A stretch of DNA of 64,000 bases from Sphingomonas kaistensis. GTDB lineage: Bacteria > Pseudomonadota > Alphaproteobacteria > Sphingomonadales > Sphingomonadaceae. Shown here piece by piece: positions 7,834-16,294 of this stretch; the stretch's first letter is position 1; every line of letters starts with the position of its first letter. The notes beneath the pieces were generated by a model, which saw only the letters and a program-made list of their open reading frames with translations, was not told where the DNA came from and did no database searches. The stretch lies in NCBI RefSeq assembly GCF_036884275.1, contig NZ_CP145607.1, forward strand, positions 1,909,001-1,973,000, read 5' to 3'. The position numbers and the translations under genes are program-made.

Positions 7834-8310
7834 CTAGGAAAGAAGCGTGCGGCCGAGCTGATTGGCTCCTTCCGCAGCTGCGATGATCGCCGCCACGGCA
7901 AGGATGGATCCGACCGCGACGGCCAGGATCAACAGCAAGGTCGACATTGCTCCGAAGCGGTTGATCGGCGCAACTTCCGTCGTCGTCCCTCCGAGGCCGC
8001 GATGCGGTTGGGGGGCGGGATCGGACTGACAGGAAAGTTCGGCTTCCTGAACCTCCGCAATGTCGTAGTACGGTCTGGCCGTAGGAGCAGTTGAGCCGCC
8101 GAAGACAAGCCTGGCCGCGTCAACGGAGGTCTGCACGCCGAGCCGCTCTCGACAGGCGAGAAGATGCTTTTCTACTGCGTGGTGGGAGATACCGAGCTCA
8201 AGCCCGATCTCCTTGGCGCTGCGGCGGTCGGCGAACAGCTGAAGGCAATCATACTGGCGCTGGGTGAGGGGCCATGCTGATCGCGCGCTGCCTTGATCGA
8301 CCATGCTCAC
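7834..8310 (-). CDS. LuxR-type HTH regulator with C-terminal membrane anchor
   Basis: Residues 10-70 form a LuxR/GerE-type helix-turn-helix: PLTQRQYDCLQLFADRRSAK, then EIGLELGISHHAVEKHLLAC and RLGVQTSVDAARLV. About 50 polar residues follow, then a single hydrophobic helix near residues 122-147 (STLLLILAVAVGSILAVAAI) and a short tail. There is no receiver or ligand domain at the N-terminus. The layout is a DNA-binding head tethered to the inner membrane. It is the first gene of a minus-strand cassette with a helical protein, a membrane protein and a RadC-like protein. It could report on an envelope signal relayed by the other products; this is inference. Confidence 0.8.
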   Translation of the reverse strand: MSMVDQGSARSAWPLTQRQYDCLQLFADRRSAKEIGLELGISHHAVEKHLLACRERLGVQTSVDAARLVFGGSTAPTARPYYDIAEVQEAELSCQSDPAPQPHRGLGGTTTEVAPINRFGAMSTLLLILAVAVGSILAVAAIIAAAEGANQLGRTLLS

Positions 8311-8507
8311 TCTCCATGAAGTGACTTACCTATGCACTGAAACTCTACAGCAAGCCAAGCGGTCGGTCTCGTACGCAGCCGAGGCTTGCGAGCTAGGCAA
8401 GCTCGTTGATCGATCAAATGCGCCTGGGCTGTTTGCACGGTCAGCAGGAAGGATTGGATGCGCATCGATAAGCCAATCTAGGACCAGCGTGATCAGAAGG
8501 CCGGCTG

Positions 8508-9245
8508 CTAAGGGTGACGCTCAAACAGCTGGTGGGTGGGTGCACCTGCTGTCTTTACAATGAAGGAAAGGCGGTCGGCTTGCCCGGCGTCGACCGTCCA
8601 ACTGGCGCCGGCGTAGAGCCGCTTGCCAACAAGTGGGCGGCAGGCGCGGGTCGCCGCGATGCAGCCACGCCCGTCAGACAGCTCGGCGCTGGCACTGCCT
8701 TCGTTGGTGATCGTCAGCCGGTCTCCTTGCCACCTCCCGGTCAATCGGGCGAGGGCAGCGGGAGATCGGACAAGAACCAAGACGTCATAGCCGACGGTGA
8801 CCTGCAAGCCTTGCTGATCGGGCAACAGCTCGCCTGGGACCGGCCGCACGGTCAGCCGGTAGACCCGCTCCCTCGTGGGCGACGGATCGATTGCAGACAA
8901 GCGGATCAGCTTGCGTTGCCTAGCTTCAACGATCATCCGGGCCGGCGAGACCAGCAGCCCAGCTTGTTCCGGATCTGTTGCGGGAATCCGCTGCTCGCTG
9001 GCGGTGCCCGGTGCGATGATCTCGAATGGCTCGGTGAGCACATAAGCGCGGTTATCGCCTTCGTTCAGAAGCTCGATGTCGCGGCGGTTGGATTGTCCCG
9101 GGGCAAGCTCGATCACCAGATCGCTTAAGGTGATCTGCGCGGGTGAAGGTGAACCAACAAGCAGGAGAAGAAGCATAGCAACGACCTTGAGCGGGAAGGG
9201 GCCGAAGATTCGGGCCCTCCGCGCCGACGTCTTCCTTATCGGCAT
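8508..9245 (-). CDS. periplasmic fimbrial chaperone (PapD-like)
   Basis: A 245-residue secreted protein with a signal peptide ending near SPAQ. Two Ig-like domains follow. The first contains LVIELAPGQSNRRDIELLNE and VSPARMIVEARQRKLIRL, the latter matching the G1-strand region that completes pilin folds. The second contains LTGRWQGDRLTITNEGSASA. Such chaperones stabilise pilin subunits in the periplasm and deliver them to the usher. The gene overlaps the upstream usher gene end by 10 bases and closes the operon pilin-pilin-usher-chaperone. The type is the alternative (Csu-like) chaperone-usher class because the pilins are spore-coat-U proteins. Confidence 0.88.
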   Translation of the reverse strand: MPIRKTSARRARIFGPFPLKVVAMLLLLLVGSPSPAQITLSDLVIELAPGQSNRRDIELLNEGDNRAYVLTEPFEIIAPGTASEQRIPATDPEQAGLLVSPARMIVEARQRKLIRLSAIDPSPTRERVYRLTVRPVPGELLPDQQGLQVTVGYDVLVLVRSPAALARLTGRWQGDRLTITNEGSASAELSDGRGCIAATRACRPLVGKRLYAGASWTVDAGQADRLSFIVKTAGAPTHQLFERHP

Positions 9246-11722
9246 TCGACATCTCCCAATCTAATAAAGCCTGCACCTGCGATTGGTTGGGTGCCGACGG
9301 CCACCGAGCAGGTCGACCCGCTGGCCGTCCGGACCATGATTTGGCTGCCTTGCGTCGCTTCGATCTGGAACAGGCCACGGGCATCTGATTGCCCGAGCCC
9401 ATCTTCCGCAGTGAGCACCGCGTTGGACATCACCGATCCGTCGGCGCCGACGAGCCGGCCGAACAGGATAAGCTGGCGCTTGCTGGTCCAGCGTTCCTGA
9501 GCGATGTTTCCCGGGAACACGGTTACCGTCCGCTCGTGGCTGTCGTAGGCCAAGGCCTCGCCGCCGAGCGCCCGTAACCGAACCTTATACTGGCGGTAGG
9601 GTTGCAGCAGGACCACTGCGGGTCGTCCGGGTCTCACCGCAGCGCGCACGGCGCCATCGACGAGAATCTCATATGAAGCTGATTGTCGGTCCGCGGCGTC
9701 GACGTGGACCATCAGCGCACTTTCCTCGCTGCCACGGCTGAGCGCAACACCCGTGGGACCTCCAACAAGGGTCGTCAGGATGTTGAGCCCGTACTGAGTG
9801 TTATTTCCGCCGGCCAGAGAATGAACCAGGTCGGCCCGCGCCGCTCCTGCCGAAGCCTCGATGCCGCCCTGGGCTCGGACAACGGTCGCATCGACACTGC
9901 GGTCGAGGCCAAGCGAGGCCTGGTAGGCAGGCGTGTCGGCCGTGGCGGCGGAACTCCAGTCACCTTGCAGGGAGCCCAGGAAGCGCCGGCCAGAACCGGT
10001 GACAGCGCGATCGTTGACCGCGACGTTCACCAATGTGCCGGTAATCGCCGCGCGCCCCAGCGGGATCAGCACTCGGCCACCGAAGTATCCGACCATCGTG
10101 CTACGGCGCCGTTCCGCGTCCGCGTTGAGGCTCAGCCGCAGTCCGGGTGTTTGCACAGCCACCCATTCGCTACTGGTGGCCAAGCTGTAATCCGCCCGGT
10201 TGCTGCCTTCCCTCAGGTAATTGAGCGAAGCACGTACCTGTGCGCTCCCGATCCGGTAGCTGAGGCTGCCGGAATATTGGAGAAGATCGAAGAGCCCCGG
10301 GGTGTTCCGCGGCGGCGAGGTGAAGCCGGCTGGTTCATCGGAGCGTGACCACGGCGCCAGCCGCTTGCTCCACACCCGCCGCAGGTCAAAGAATGCGGCG
10401 ACCGGCCCCCGCGCAGTCGAACTGAGCTGAAGGGCGACCCCGCGATCGCCATTCGCTGCAAGCAGGCCGCTGCCGCGAAGGCGAAAGGGACCGGCAGCGA
10501 GGAAGGCACCCGCATTGATCGTCCCACGTCCATCACGCCACTCCACCCCAGCATCTACCGCCAGGCGGGGTGACAATCGCCGTCTGGTGCCCAGCGCGGC
10601 GTACAGGTCGCGATCGCGAGCGCCCGGTTGACTTGTTGAACTTGCAACAAGGCCGACGGCTCCATAGTAGGCTTGCTCGCCCAATGCCGCGAGCTGCGGT
10701 TCGCGGATGAAGAAACGTTTCTCCTCGCGAGGCTGAAGCCCTTGCTCGTAGATGCGCATGGTCACCTGATAAGCGCCAAGCGGGAGCCCACGCGTATCAA
10801 GGGCGGTAGTGCCCGCTTCGTGGAAACCGGAGCTGACCAGGCGCGAGTCGAGGTACAGCTCGATCCGGCCGGGACGGGCCAAGCTCACTTCAAGCGGCGT
10901 TCCTTGCAGGCTGTCACGATCGACGCGGGTGTCGAGCTGCGTCGTGAACGCCAGGCCGGCGAGCCGCTCGCTTGGCAACAGGATCGAGCCCTGCGTCCAT
11001 AAGATCCCGCCAGCGTAGCGGACGGTATTCGTGTCCGCTTCCGCGACCAGCGTATCCGCGACAAGGCCCAGGCTGGACGCAAACGCCACGTCGGCACGGA
11101 GCCGGGCAGGGCCACTGCTGGCAAGCAGCCTCGACTGAAGATTATATTGGAGGTCGGCCTTGTCCGTCTTGGACAGGGCAAGGCCGAGCAGGCTGGTCAA
11201 TCCGAGCCCGTTGGAGCTCGGTTCAAGGTACGCGGGCTCTTCAACGTGTCGCGAACGGGAAAAGAGGCCGGGATTGAGGAACACGTCGAGCCTGAACCGA
11301 TCCTCGTCCAAGATGGCGCCAAGGGTCGCTGGCTCGAGTCGGCCGCACCCCACCGCAGCAAGCGCCGAGCAGACCCTATCGGCATTGGTGGACATGGGGC
11401 CCGCGAGCGTGTCGCTGACCCGCGCAGGCGCGAGAAGGGGTGGCAGCTGGCGCTGAAGGCCGAGTGGATCGATCAGCCGAAAGAAACTTCCCTGCACCTT
11501 GATGCGCGCGTTGCCGAGCGGGCGACCTGCGAGGAACACGTCGACCATAAGCTCGCGTTCGGTGTCGAGGTGGGCGAAGTCCGCCGGGACAGCGCTTGCG
11601 ACTTTCAAGCCCTTGGCGTCGGCACACGCGCTGGCGAACCCAAGCATGGCGAGGCCAAGGCCAAGCAAGTGTATCGCGAGGCGAGGGCGCCAGCTCTCCT
11701 TTCTACCGCGAAGGCTGGTCAC
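9236..11722 (-). CDS. fimbrial outer-membrane usher
   Basis: An 828-residue outer-membrane usher with a signal peptide (cleavage near SACADA). The N-terminal domain (ERELMVDVFLAGRPLGNARI) recruits chaperone-subunit complexes. A long beta-barrel region follows, with a plug-like segment around LARPGRIELYLDSRLVSSGF. C-terminal domains lie around SASYEILVDGAVRAAVRPGR and LFGRLVGADGSVMSNAVLTA. It threads spore-coat-U pilin subunits across the outer membrane. It overlaps the preceding pilin gene by four bases (ATGA) and the following chaperone gene by ten. Length is normal for the family and the frame is intact. Confidence 0.9.
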   Translation of the reverse strand: MTSLRGRKESWRPRLAIHLLGLGLAMLGFASACADAKGLKVASAVPADFAHLDTERELMVDVFLAGRPLGNARIKVQGSFFRLIDPLGLQRQLPPLLAPARVSDTLAGPMSTNADRVCSALAAVGCGRLEPATLGAILDEDRFRLDVFLNPGLFSRSRHVEEPAYLEPSSNGLGLTSLLGLALSKTDKADLQYNLQSRLLASSGPARLRADVAFASSLGLVADTLVAEADTNTVRYAGGILWTQGSILLPSERLAGLAFTTQLDTRVDRDSLQGTPLEVSLARPGRIELYLDSRLVSSGFHEAGTTALDTRGLPLGAYQVTMRIYEQGLQPREEKRFFIREPQLAALGEQAYYGAVGLVASSTSQPGARDRDLYAALGTRRRLSPRLAVDAGVEWRDGRGTINAGAFLAAGPFRLRGSGLLAANGDRGVALQLSSTARGPVAAFFDLRRVWSKRLAPWSRSDEPAGFTSPPRNTPGLFDLLQYSGSLSYRIGSAQVRASLNYLREGSNRADYSLATSSEWVAVQTPGLRLSLNADAERRRSTMVGYFGGRVLIPLGRAAITGTLVNVAVNDRAVTGSGRRFLGSLQGDWSSAATADTPAYQASLGLDRSVDATVVRAQGGIEASAGAARADLVHSLAGGNNTQYGLNILTTLVGGPTGVALSRGSEESALMVHVDAADRQSASYEILVDGAVRAAVRPGRPAVVLLQPYRQYKVRLRALGGEALAYDSHERTVTVFPGNIAQERWTSKRQLILFGRLVGADGSVMSNAVLTAEDGLGQSDARGLFQIEATQGSQIMVRTASGSTCSVAVGTQPIAGAGFIRLGDVECR

Positions 11723-12282
11723 TCGGGAACCACGAGCAAGGTCAGGCTTCCGCTATAGCTGCCTGCCGTCGCCTGGGAGAGCGCGGTACCCCGTACGATG
11801 ACGATGAGGCTCGCCGCTGCCGGCGGACCAGAATTGCAATTCTGGTGAGTGGCGCTGCTGGTAAAGCCTTGCGAGACGAGGTTCGGCACCAACGAAGTGC
11901 CGATGGAGCGCCCCGGGCTCTCGGCCCATTGCACCTCGAAGGGAAGGGTCGACGAACCGCTTGCGAGCTCAAAGGAGCCTGCGAGCCCGGAACCACTAGC
12001 AACAATGGAGTAGCCGTTGGTCCGGGTGTTGGAGAAAACGCAGACATTCTGCTGGCGGCTAGCGTCAAACTGAAGGCTGGTCAGTTCTCCGAAAGTCACA
12101 TCGTTGAGGCCGGTGATCCTGACCCGCTGGGCACTGGCGGTTCCATGGTGGGCAGCAAGGCAAAGAATGCTGGCCGTCAGCAGTGCCGGGCGGATCTTCC
12201 CCAAAATTCTGTTAACCACGTTCCGGGTGTGCTTGCACCTCGGGCGGGATGCTGATCTGGCGAAGAACATCCCGCCCCCCAA
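11719..12282 (-). CDS. spore-coat-U domain pilin-like protein, second in operon
   Basis: A 187-residue secreted protein. After an N-terminal extension with a hydrophobic signal segment (PALLTASILCLAAHHGTASA) comes a spore-coat-U-type beta domain: VRITGLNDVTFGELTS, the cysteine motif NVCVFSNTRTNGYSI, TSSATHQNCNSGPPAAASLI and the C-terminal strand YSGSLTLLVVPE. Two cysteines likely form a disulfide. Its start is one base past the stop of the preceding pilin gene and it overlaps the usher start. Likely a minor pilin or tip subunit. An alternative start Met lies four codons downstream. Confidence 0.85.
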   Translation of the reverse strand: MGGGMFFARSASRPRCKHTRNVVNRILGKIRPALLTASILCLAAHHGTASAQRVRITGLNDVTFGELTSLQFDASRQQNVCVFSNTRTNGYSIVASGSGLAGSFELASGSSTLPFEVQWAESPGRSIGTSLVPNLVSQGFTSSATHQNCNSGPPAAASLIVIVRGTALSQATAGSYSGSLTLLVVPE

Positions 12283-12283
12283 G

Positions 12284-12832
12284 TCACTCGGGCGCGACCA
12301 GAAGGGTCAAGGTGCCGGTGTAATTGGTCGCTGCCGACATTTGCTGGAGATCCGCCGCTGCGAGACGCACGATCAGGCTTGCCGAGCTTGCCGGACCGGC
12401 GGAACAATCCGCACGGGTAGCTGTCGAGACTTGCCCCGGCAGGGGAGCGCCGGCGCTTAGCGCGGTCCCGGAGGACAGGCCGGTGCTGCCGCCCCATTCC
12501 ACGGCATAAGGTACAGCGGAGAGTGCTCCATTGGCGAGCGTGAAGGCGTTACCCGTTCCGCTGCCAGTCGCGGTGATACGGTAGCCTCGGGTGCTGGAGT
12601 TGCTCCAAACGCAGACATTTTGGGCGGCAACCGCGTTTGCGGTCGGATCGAGGTTGGCGAGTGTGACATCAGTCAAGCCGCTGATACGAACTCGGGTCGG
12701 AACGGAAGCGTTGATTTGGATGCTGCCGGTCGATGTCGCGCCCAACGTCCCCTGCGTGGGGGCTGCCCCTGCCGTTGTGCTAAGCAAGGCAGAGCCCAAC
12801 AGCGCCGCCGTCATTTGCGTCATCAATCTCAT
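12284..12832 (-). CDS. spore-coat-U domain pilin, first in operon
   Basis: A 182-residue secreted subunit with signal peptide MRLMTQMTAALLGSALLSTT ending near AGA. The mature domain has VRISGLTDVTLANLDP, the cysteine motif NVCVWSNSSTRGYRITATG, ATRADCSAGPASSASLIVRL and the terminal strand YTGTLTLLVAPE. The ATG at 12832 is chosen because a signal peptide starts there and GGAGG lies upstream; the open frame extends to 12886. As first gene of the operon it is the probable major pilin. Its promoter should lie in the roughly 200-base divergent region shared with the gene at 13043. Confidence 0.87.
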   Translation of the reverse strand: MRLMTQMTAALLGSALLSTTAGAAPTQGTLGATSTGSIQINASVPTRVRISGLTDVTLANLDPTANAVAAQNVCVWSNSSTRGYRITATGSGTGNAFTLANGALSAVPYAVEWGGSTGLSSGTALSAGAPLPGQVSTATRADCSAGPASSASLIVRLAAADLQQMSAATNYTGTLTLLVAPE

Positions 12833-13042
12833 CGTGCATCCTCCCGGCAATATCTCCAAAATGGAGTAATTACCGCTGAATGCCACGGAGCGGTTAAAGA
12901 GAAGTCAACAAGGGTCCTCCGATTGCAAGGATGGAAACAGAGGCTGAGCCCGCTTCATCCATATCGGTGTAAGCCTTAGCAATTCGCATAATCGCGCCGC
13001 CGTAAGGAGCCGCATGCGGTTCCCGTCATCAAGGGCAGAGCC

Positions 13043-13504
13043 ATGCAGGGTATGCGATTGGTCCTGATCAAGCTCGCTGGAGCGCTTTCACTGCTTTGGG
13101 TATCCTCACCAGCGCTTGCCACTCCGGAACGCGCCACGGTGAAGATCACGGTGTCAGTAGCGGATCGCGTGTCAGTGAGAAGTGGAGTGGAGTCCCTGTC
13201 CGGCATCTTCGAGAGAGCGCGCCTGCCCGGGCAGGCGATCTGCTTGTGGACACCGCAACCGACCAGAGCCCTCACCTTGACGATCAGCCGACCGGATCGG
13301 GGGACGCCGTTCGCTCAACCATTGCGACTGCTGCCGGCAGAGGGGCTAACTTCGGCAGATAGAGATGAGAGCGCGGCAATGACGCGGAACGGGCTGCACC
13401 AGCTCTGCCTCGACAATCCTCAATCAGTTCACGAGAGTCTAGCTGCGGATGCTGGTCGAAGCCTTTCGAAGGGGCAGGTCCTGATGATCGTCGCCGCTGA
13501 CTGA
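13043..13504 (+). CDS. secreted spore-coat-U-like protein, divergent
   Basis: A 153-residue protein with a signal peptide (LVLIKLAGALSLLWVSSPAL, cleaved near ALA). The mature part follows the plan of the two pilins on the opposite strand: an early strand ATVKITVSVADRVSVRSGV, a cysteine motif QAICLWTPQPTRALTLTIS that parallels QNVCVWSNSSTRGYRITAT, a second cysteine in NGLHQLCLDNP and a terminal strand KGQVLMIVAAD. It is much diverged and may not have been annotated as a pilin. Divergent placement suggests a minor or regulatory subunit of the same fimbria. Start at 13043, with an in-frame ATG three codons later. Confidence 0.68.
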   Translation: MQGMRLVLIKLAGALSLLWVSSPALATPERATVKITVSVADRVSVRSGVESLSGIFERARLPGQAICLWTPQPTRALTLTISRPDRGTPFAQPLRLLPAEGLTSADRDESAAMTRNGLHQLCLDNPQSVHESLAADAGRSLSKGQVLMIVAAD

Positions 13505-13794
13505 TCGGTTGAACGTTATGCGGCCGACTTGGCGCCGCCATCTTGGCGGGGGGCCCGCAGAAGCTGCGAAGCAAGCCAAGATCGCGGCTCATTGGACTCT
13601 GGCCGATCTCGCGGGCGCGCGCTGGCTAGGATGCTTTCCGATCCACGCCCGTAAGCGGCGGCGGCCAGTCGAACTACGACAAAGCGTAGTCCTCGCTAAT
13701 CTGCTGGATGGCGCAAGCGATGAGTTCGCGTAAAAGCGGCGCCATAGCTCCGCATTAACCAAGTTTTTCAGAATTCTTGATAGCACGGTTGGCC

Positions 13795-14172
13795 ATGAGC
13801 AATGCCCGTATCCTCGTGTGTGATGACGATGAACTTCTCGTCGAATTGCTGCAGTTCCGCTTGTCGGCCAAGGGCTTCGAGGTGCTTGCCGCCGAGCACG
13901 GTCAGGCGGCCATGACAATTGCGACCGACGCCAAGATCGATGCGGTTGTGCTGGATGCCATGATGCCGCAACTCGACGGCTATGAAGTGCTGCGGCGATT
14001 GCGGGAGATGCCGGCCACCAGCACAGTGCCGGTCATCATGCTGACGGCGCGCAAAGGCGAGCGCGACATCGTCGAAGCGCTTCGTCTCGGCGCGTCCGAT
14101 TATCTGGCCAAACCCTTCATGCCCGAGGAATTGATCGCGCGTCTGCTCAGACTCTTGCCGAAGACGAACTGA
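13795..14172 (+). CDS. single-domain response regulator of polysaccharide cluster
   Basis: A receiver-only response regulator of about 125 residues: acidic pair ILVCDDDELL, phospho-acceptor in VVLDAMMPQLDGYE, Thr in IMLTARKGE and the Lys of YLAKPFMPEEL. No output domain is present, so it acts by protein contact. Start MSNARIL at 13795; an upstream in-frame ATG at 13777 is less likely. Its stop overlaps the start of the TPR/barrel gene (TGATG), placing it first in the operon with outer-membrane, HEAT and glycosyltransferase genes. It is a plausible terminal acceptor for the Hpt protein encoded at the other end of the locus. Confidence 0.9.
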   Translation: MSNARILVCDDDELLVELLQFRLSAKGFEVLAAEHGQAAMTIATDAKIDAVVLDAMMPQLDGYEVLRRLREMPATSTVPVIMLTARKGERDIVEALRLGASDYLAKPFMPEELIARLLRLLPKTN

Positions 14173-15257
14173 TGCCATCCCACGCTGTGATCTTGGCTGC
14201 CGCTCTCGTGGGCCAAGCAATCCCAGTCACGGGTCCGACCGATTATCTGCAGGCGGTCGAAGCCAGGCAGGCCGGCCGGCCGGCGACGGCGACGATCCTG
14301 CTGGAGCGGTGGCTGGAGGCCCGGCCCGCCGACCTCGACGCTCGCCTGCAATATGGCCTGGCCCTGCTCGATCTCGGCCGCCTGGACGCGGCTGAGCGGG
14401 CATTCAAGCAGGTTCTGGCGGCGGCGCCCGGCTACCGTGATGCACGGCTCGGGCTGGCGCGGATCGAAGAGCGCCGAGGCCGCCGCGACCAGGCCCGCGC
14501 GCATCTCGCTAGCTTGCCGCCGGGTGACAGGGACGTGGCTGACCTTCTGGCGCGCCTGGCGGCACCGCCGTCGCTAGGTTGGCAAGGGTACGTGGAGGGT
14601 GGCATTAGTGCGGTTGACGGGCCGCAACCCGACTGGCGACTGCTGGCGGCGCAGATCCGCCGCAAGGAAGACACCACCTCCTATGGCTTGCGGCTGGAGG
14701 CGACGCGTCGCTTCGGCCTGTCCGACACCTACGGCCAAGTCGACGTCGAGCATCGTTTTTCGCCGGACTTCAGCGCCGCGGTCCTGGCAGGCGGCACGCC
14801 CGCGGCGAACTATCGCCCGCGTTGGCTGATCGGCGCTGGCGCCAGGGTCAGGGTTCGACGCGGCCAGTTCCCGACGATGCTGACCTTTGACCTCCGACGC
14901 GCCGCCTTCGGCATGGGCAAGGTCACGACGCTGACGTCTGGCCTCGAGCAATATGCGCCAGGGGGCAAGCTGTGGGCGACAGGACAGCTGATCCTCTTGT
15001 TTGAAGGTGGACGAAGCGAAGCCGGCGGCTTGGTCCGGCTTGACGCGGAAGTCGCGCCGGGCTTGCGCCTGTTCGGGGGCGCGGCCGACGCGCCCGACAC
15101 CGCCCAGGGCCAGGTGTCACGCGTTCGCAGCTTGTCCGGCGGAGCAGCCCTCCCGCTCGGCAAGACCCGTGTCCTGCGCGTGACGGTCGCCCGGCACCGG
15201 CAGGACCGCGGCGCCGACTGGACCGACGTCACCGTCGGGGCGGGGGCATCCTTTTGA
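14172..15257 (+). CDS. TPR plus outer-membrane beta-barrel protein (YaiO-like)
   Basis: A 361-residue exported protein. After a short hydrophobic N-terminus come TPR-like helices up to about residue 130 (RPADLDARLQYGLALLDLGR, DAAERAFKQVLAAAPGYRDA). From about 135 to the end the sequence alternates as in a beta-barrel (YVEGGISAVDGPQPDWRLLA, YGQVDVEHRFSPDFSAAVLA) and ends with Phe, typical of outer-membrane proteins. The arrangement matches YaiO-family proteins and mirrors the TPR-plus-barrel exporters PgaA and BcsC in miniature. It overlaps the receiver gene upstream and the HEAT gene downstream. Likely role: export port for the polymer made by the glycosyltransferase at 16291. Confidence 0.8.
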   Translation: MPSHAVILAAALVGQAIPVTGPTDYLQAVEARQAGRPATATILLERWLEARPADLDARLQYGLALLDLGRLDAAERAFKQVLAAAPGYRDARLGLARIEERRGRRDQARAHLASLPPGDRDVADLLARLAAPPSLGWQGYVEGGISAVDGPQPDWRLLAAQIRRKEDTTSYGLRLEATRRFGLSDTYGQVDVEHRFSPDFSAAVLAGGTPAANYRPRWLIGAGARVRVRRGQFPTMLTFDLRRAAFGMGKVTTLTSGLEQYAPGGKLWATGQLILLFEGGRSEAGGLVRLDAEVAPGLRLFGGAADAPDTAQGQVSRVRSLSGGAALPLGKTRVLRVTVARHRQDRGADWTDVTVGAGASF

Positions 15258-16294
15258 TCAGTCTTGAGGATCTCTGGCTCCTGTCGCTCGGCCTCTCGCT
15301 GCTGGCGCTGGTCATCATGGGCGGCCTGATCGCGGGGCGGCTCGTGGCGGTCCGCCGGGCCAGGACCATGAAACATTTCCGTGCGCAGTGGCTGCCGCAG
15401 CTATTGGGAAACTCGCCGGACCTGGAGACCGGGTCGCTGCCTGATCATCCGGCGCTGCTCAGTGAGTTGACGGCCGAACTGATCGCCATGGTGCGGGGCG
15501 ACGAGCGTGCCGCCTTTGTCGCGATGGCGACCAGGCTGGGGGTCGCCCGAACCCTGCACCGCAGCCTTCGCCGCGGCAGCGTCCGGCAGCGCATCCTTGC
15601 GGCCGAGACATTGGCCTATTTTGCCGACGGCCACAGCACGGACGCCCTCGACCTGGCGCTTGACGACACCAATGCCGATGTTCGGCTGACCGCCGCGCTT
15701 GCCCTCGCATGCTCGGACCGCGCACCCGCGATCGCCGAGCTGGTTGACCGCCTGCGCCTCGGGACGGCGGAGCAATCGATGCTGGTCGTCTCGCTGGTCG
15801 CCGAAGTCGCCCGGGACCGCCCGGAGGAAGTGCGCCAGCTCCTGTTCGATCCAACCACCATTTCGCCCATCAAGGCGGCTGCCATCGACGCTTTGTCGGG
15901 GAGCGGCGATTACACCCTTGTTCCCGTGATCACCGACTTAGCGCTGTCCACGGCCGACGAGGCTCCCGAGCTGCCGCGTTACCTTCGCGCGCTCGGCCAG
16001 CTTGGACATCCCGCGGCGCGGCCGGCGGTGCTTCGCAATCTTGCAAGCAAAGTGTGGTTTGTCCGTGCGGCCGCGGCCGAGGCCGCCGGACGGGTCGGCT
16101 TGGTCGATGCCGTCGAGACGTTGCTCGGCTTGCTCGACGATCCCGACTGGTGGGTGCGCTATCGTGCCGGCGAGGCGCTGGCCCGGCTCGGCGCCACCGG
16201 TCAGGGGATGCTAAAGGAGATGAGCTGCCTCGGATCGCTTCGCGCCCGGAAAGCGGCAAGGCTGGCGCTAGTCGAACAGGCGGTGCCGCGATGA
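15254..16294 (+). CDS. membrane-anchored HEAT-repeat protein
   Basis: A 346-residue protein with one N-terminal transmembrane helix (LWLLSLGLSLLALVIMGGLI) followed by a cytoplasmic basic stretch and an array of HEAT-like repeats (ILAAETLAYFADGHSTDALD, NADVRLTAALALACSDRAPA, KVWFVRAAAAEAAGRVGLVD, DPDWWVRYRAGEALARLGAT). HEAT arrays serve as protein-binding scaffolds. It overlaps the barrel gene by four bases and the glycosyltransferase by four (ATGA), so the three products are probably made in fixed proportion and form a complex. No catalytic motif is seen; a role as scaffold or co-polymerase for the glycosyltransferase is inferred. Confidence 0.82.
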   Translation: MISLEDLWLLSLGLSLLALVIMGGLIAGRLVAVRRARTMKHFRAQWLPQLLGNSPDLETGSLPDHPALLSELTAELIAMVRGDERAAFVAMATRLGVARTLHRSLRRGSVRQRILAAETLAYFADGHSTDALDLALDDTNADVRLTAALALACSDRAPAIAELVDRLRLGTAEQSMLVVSLVAEVARDRPEEVRQLLFDPTTISPIKAAAIDALSGSGDYTLVPVITDLALSTADEAPELPRYLRALGQLGHPAARPAVLRNLASKVWFVRAAAAEAAGRVGLVDAVETLLGLLDDPDWWVRYRAGEALARLGATGQGMLKEMSCLGSLRARKAARLALVEQAVPR

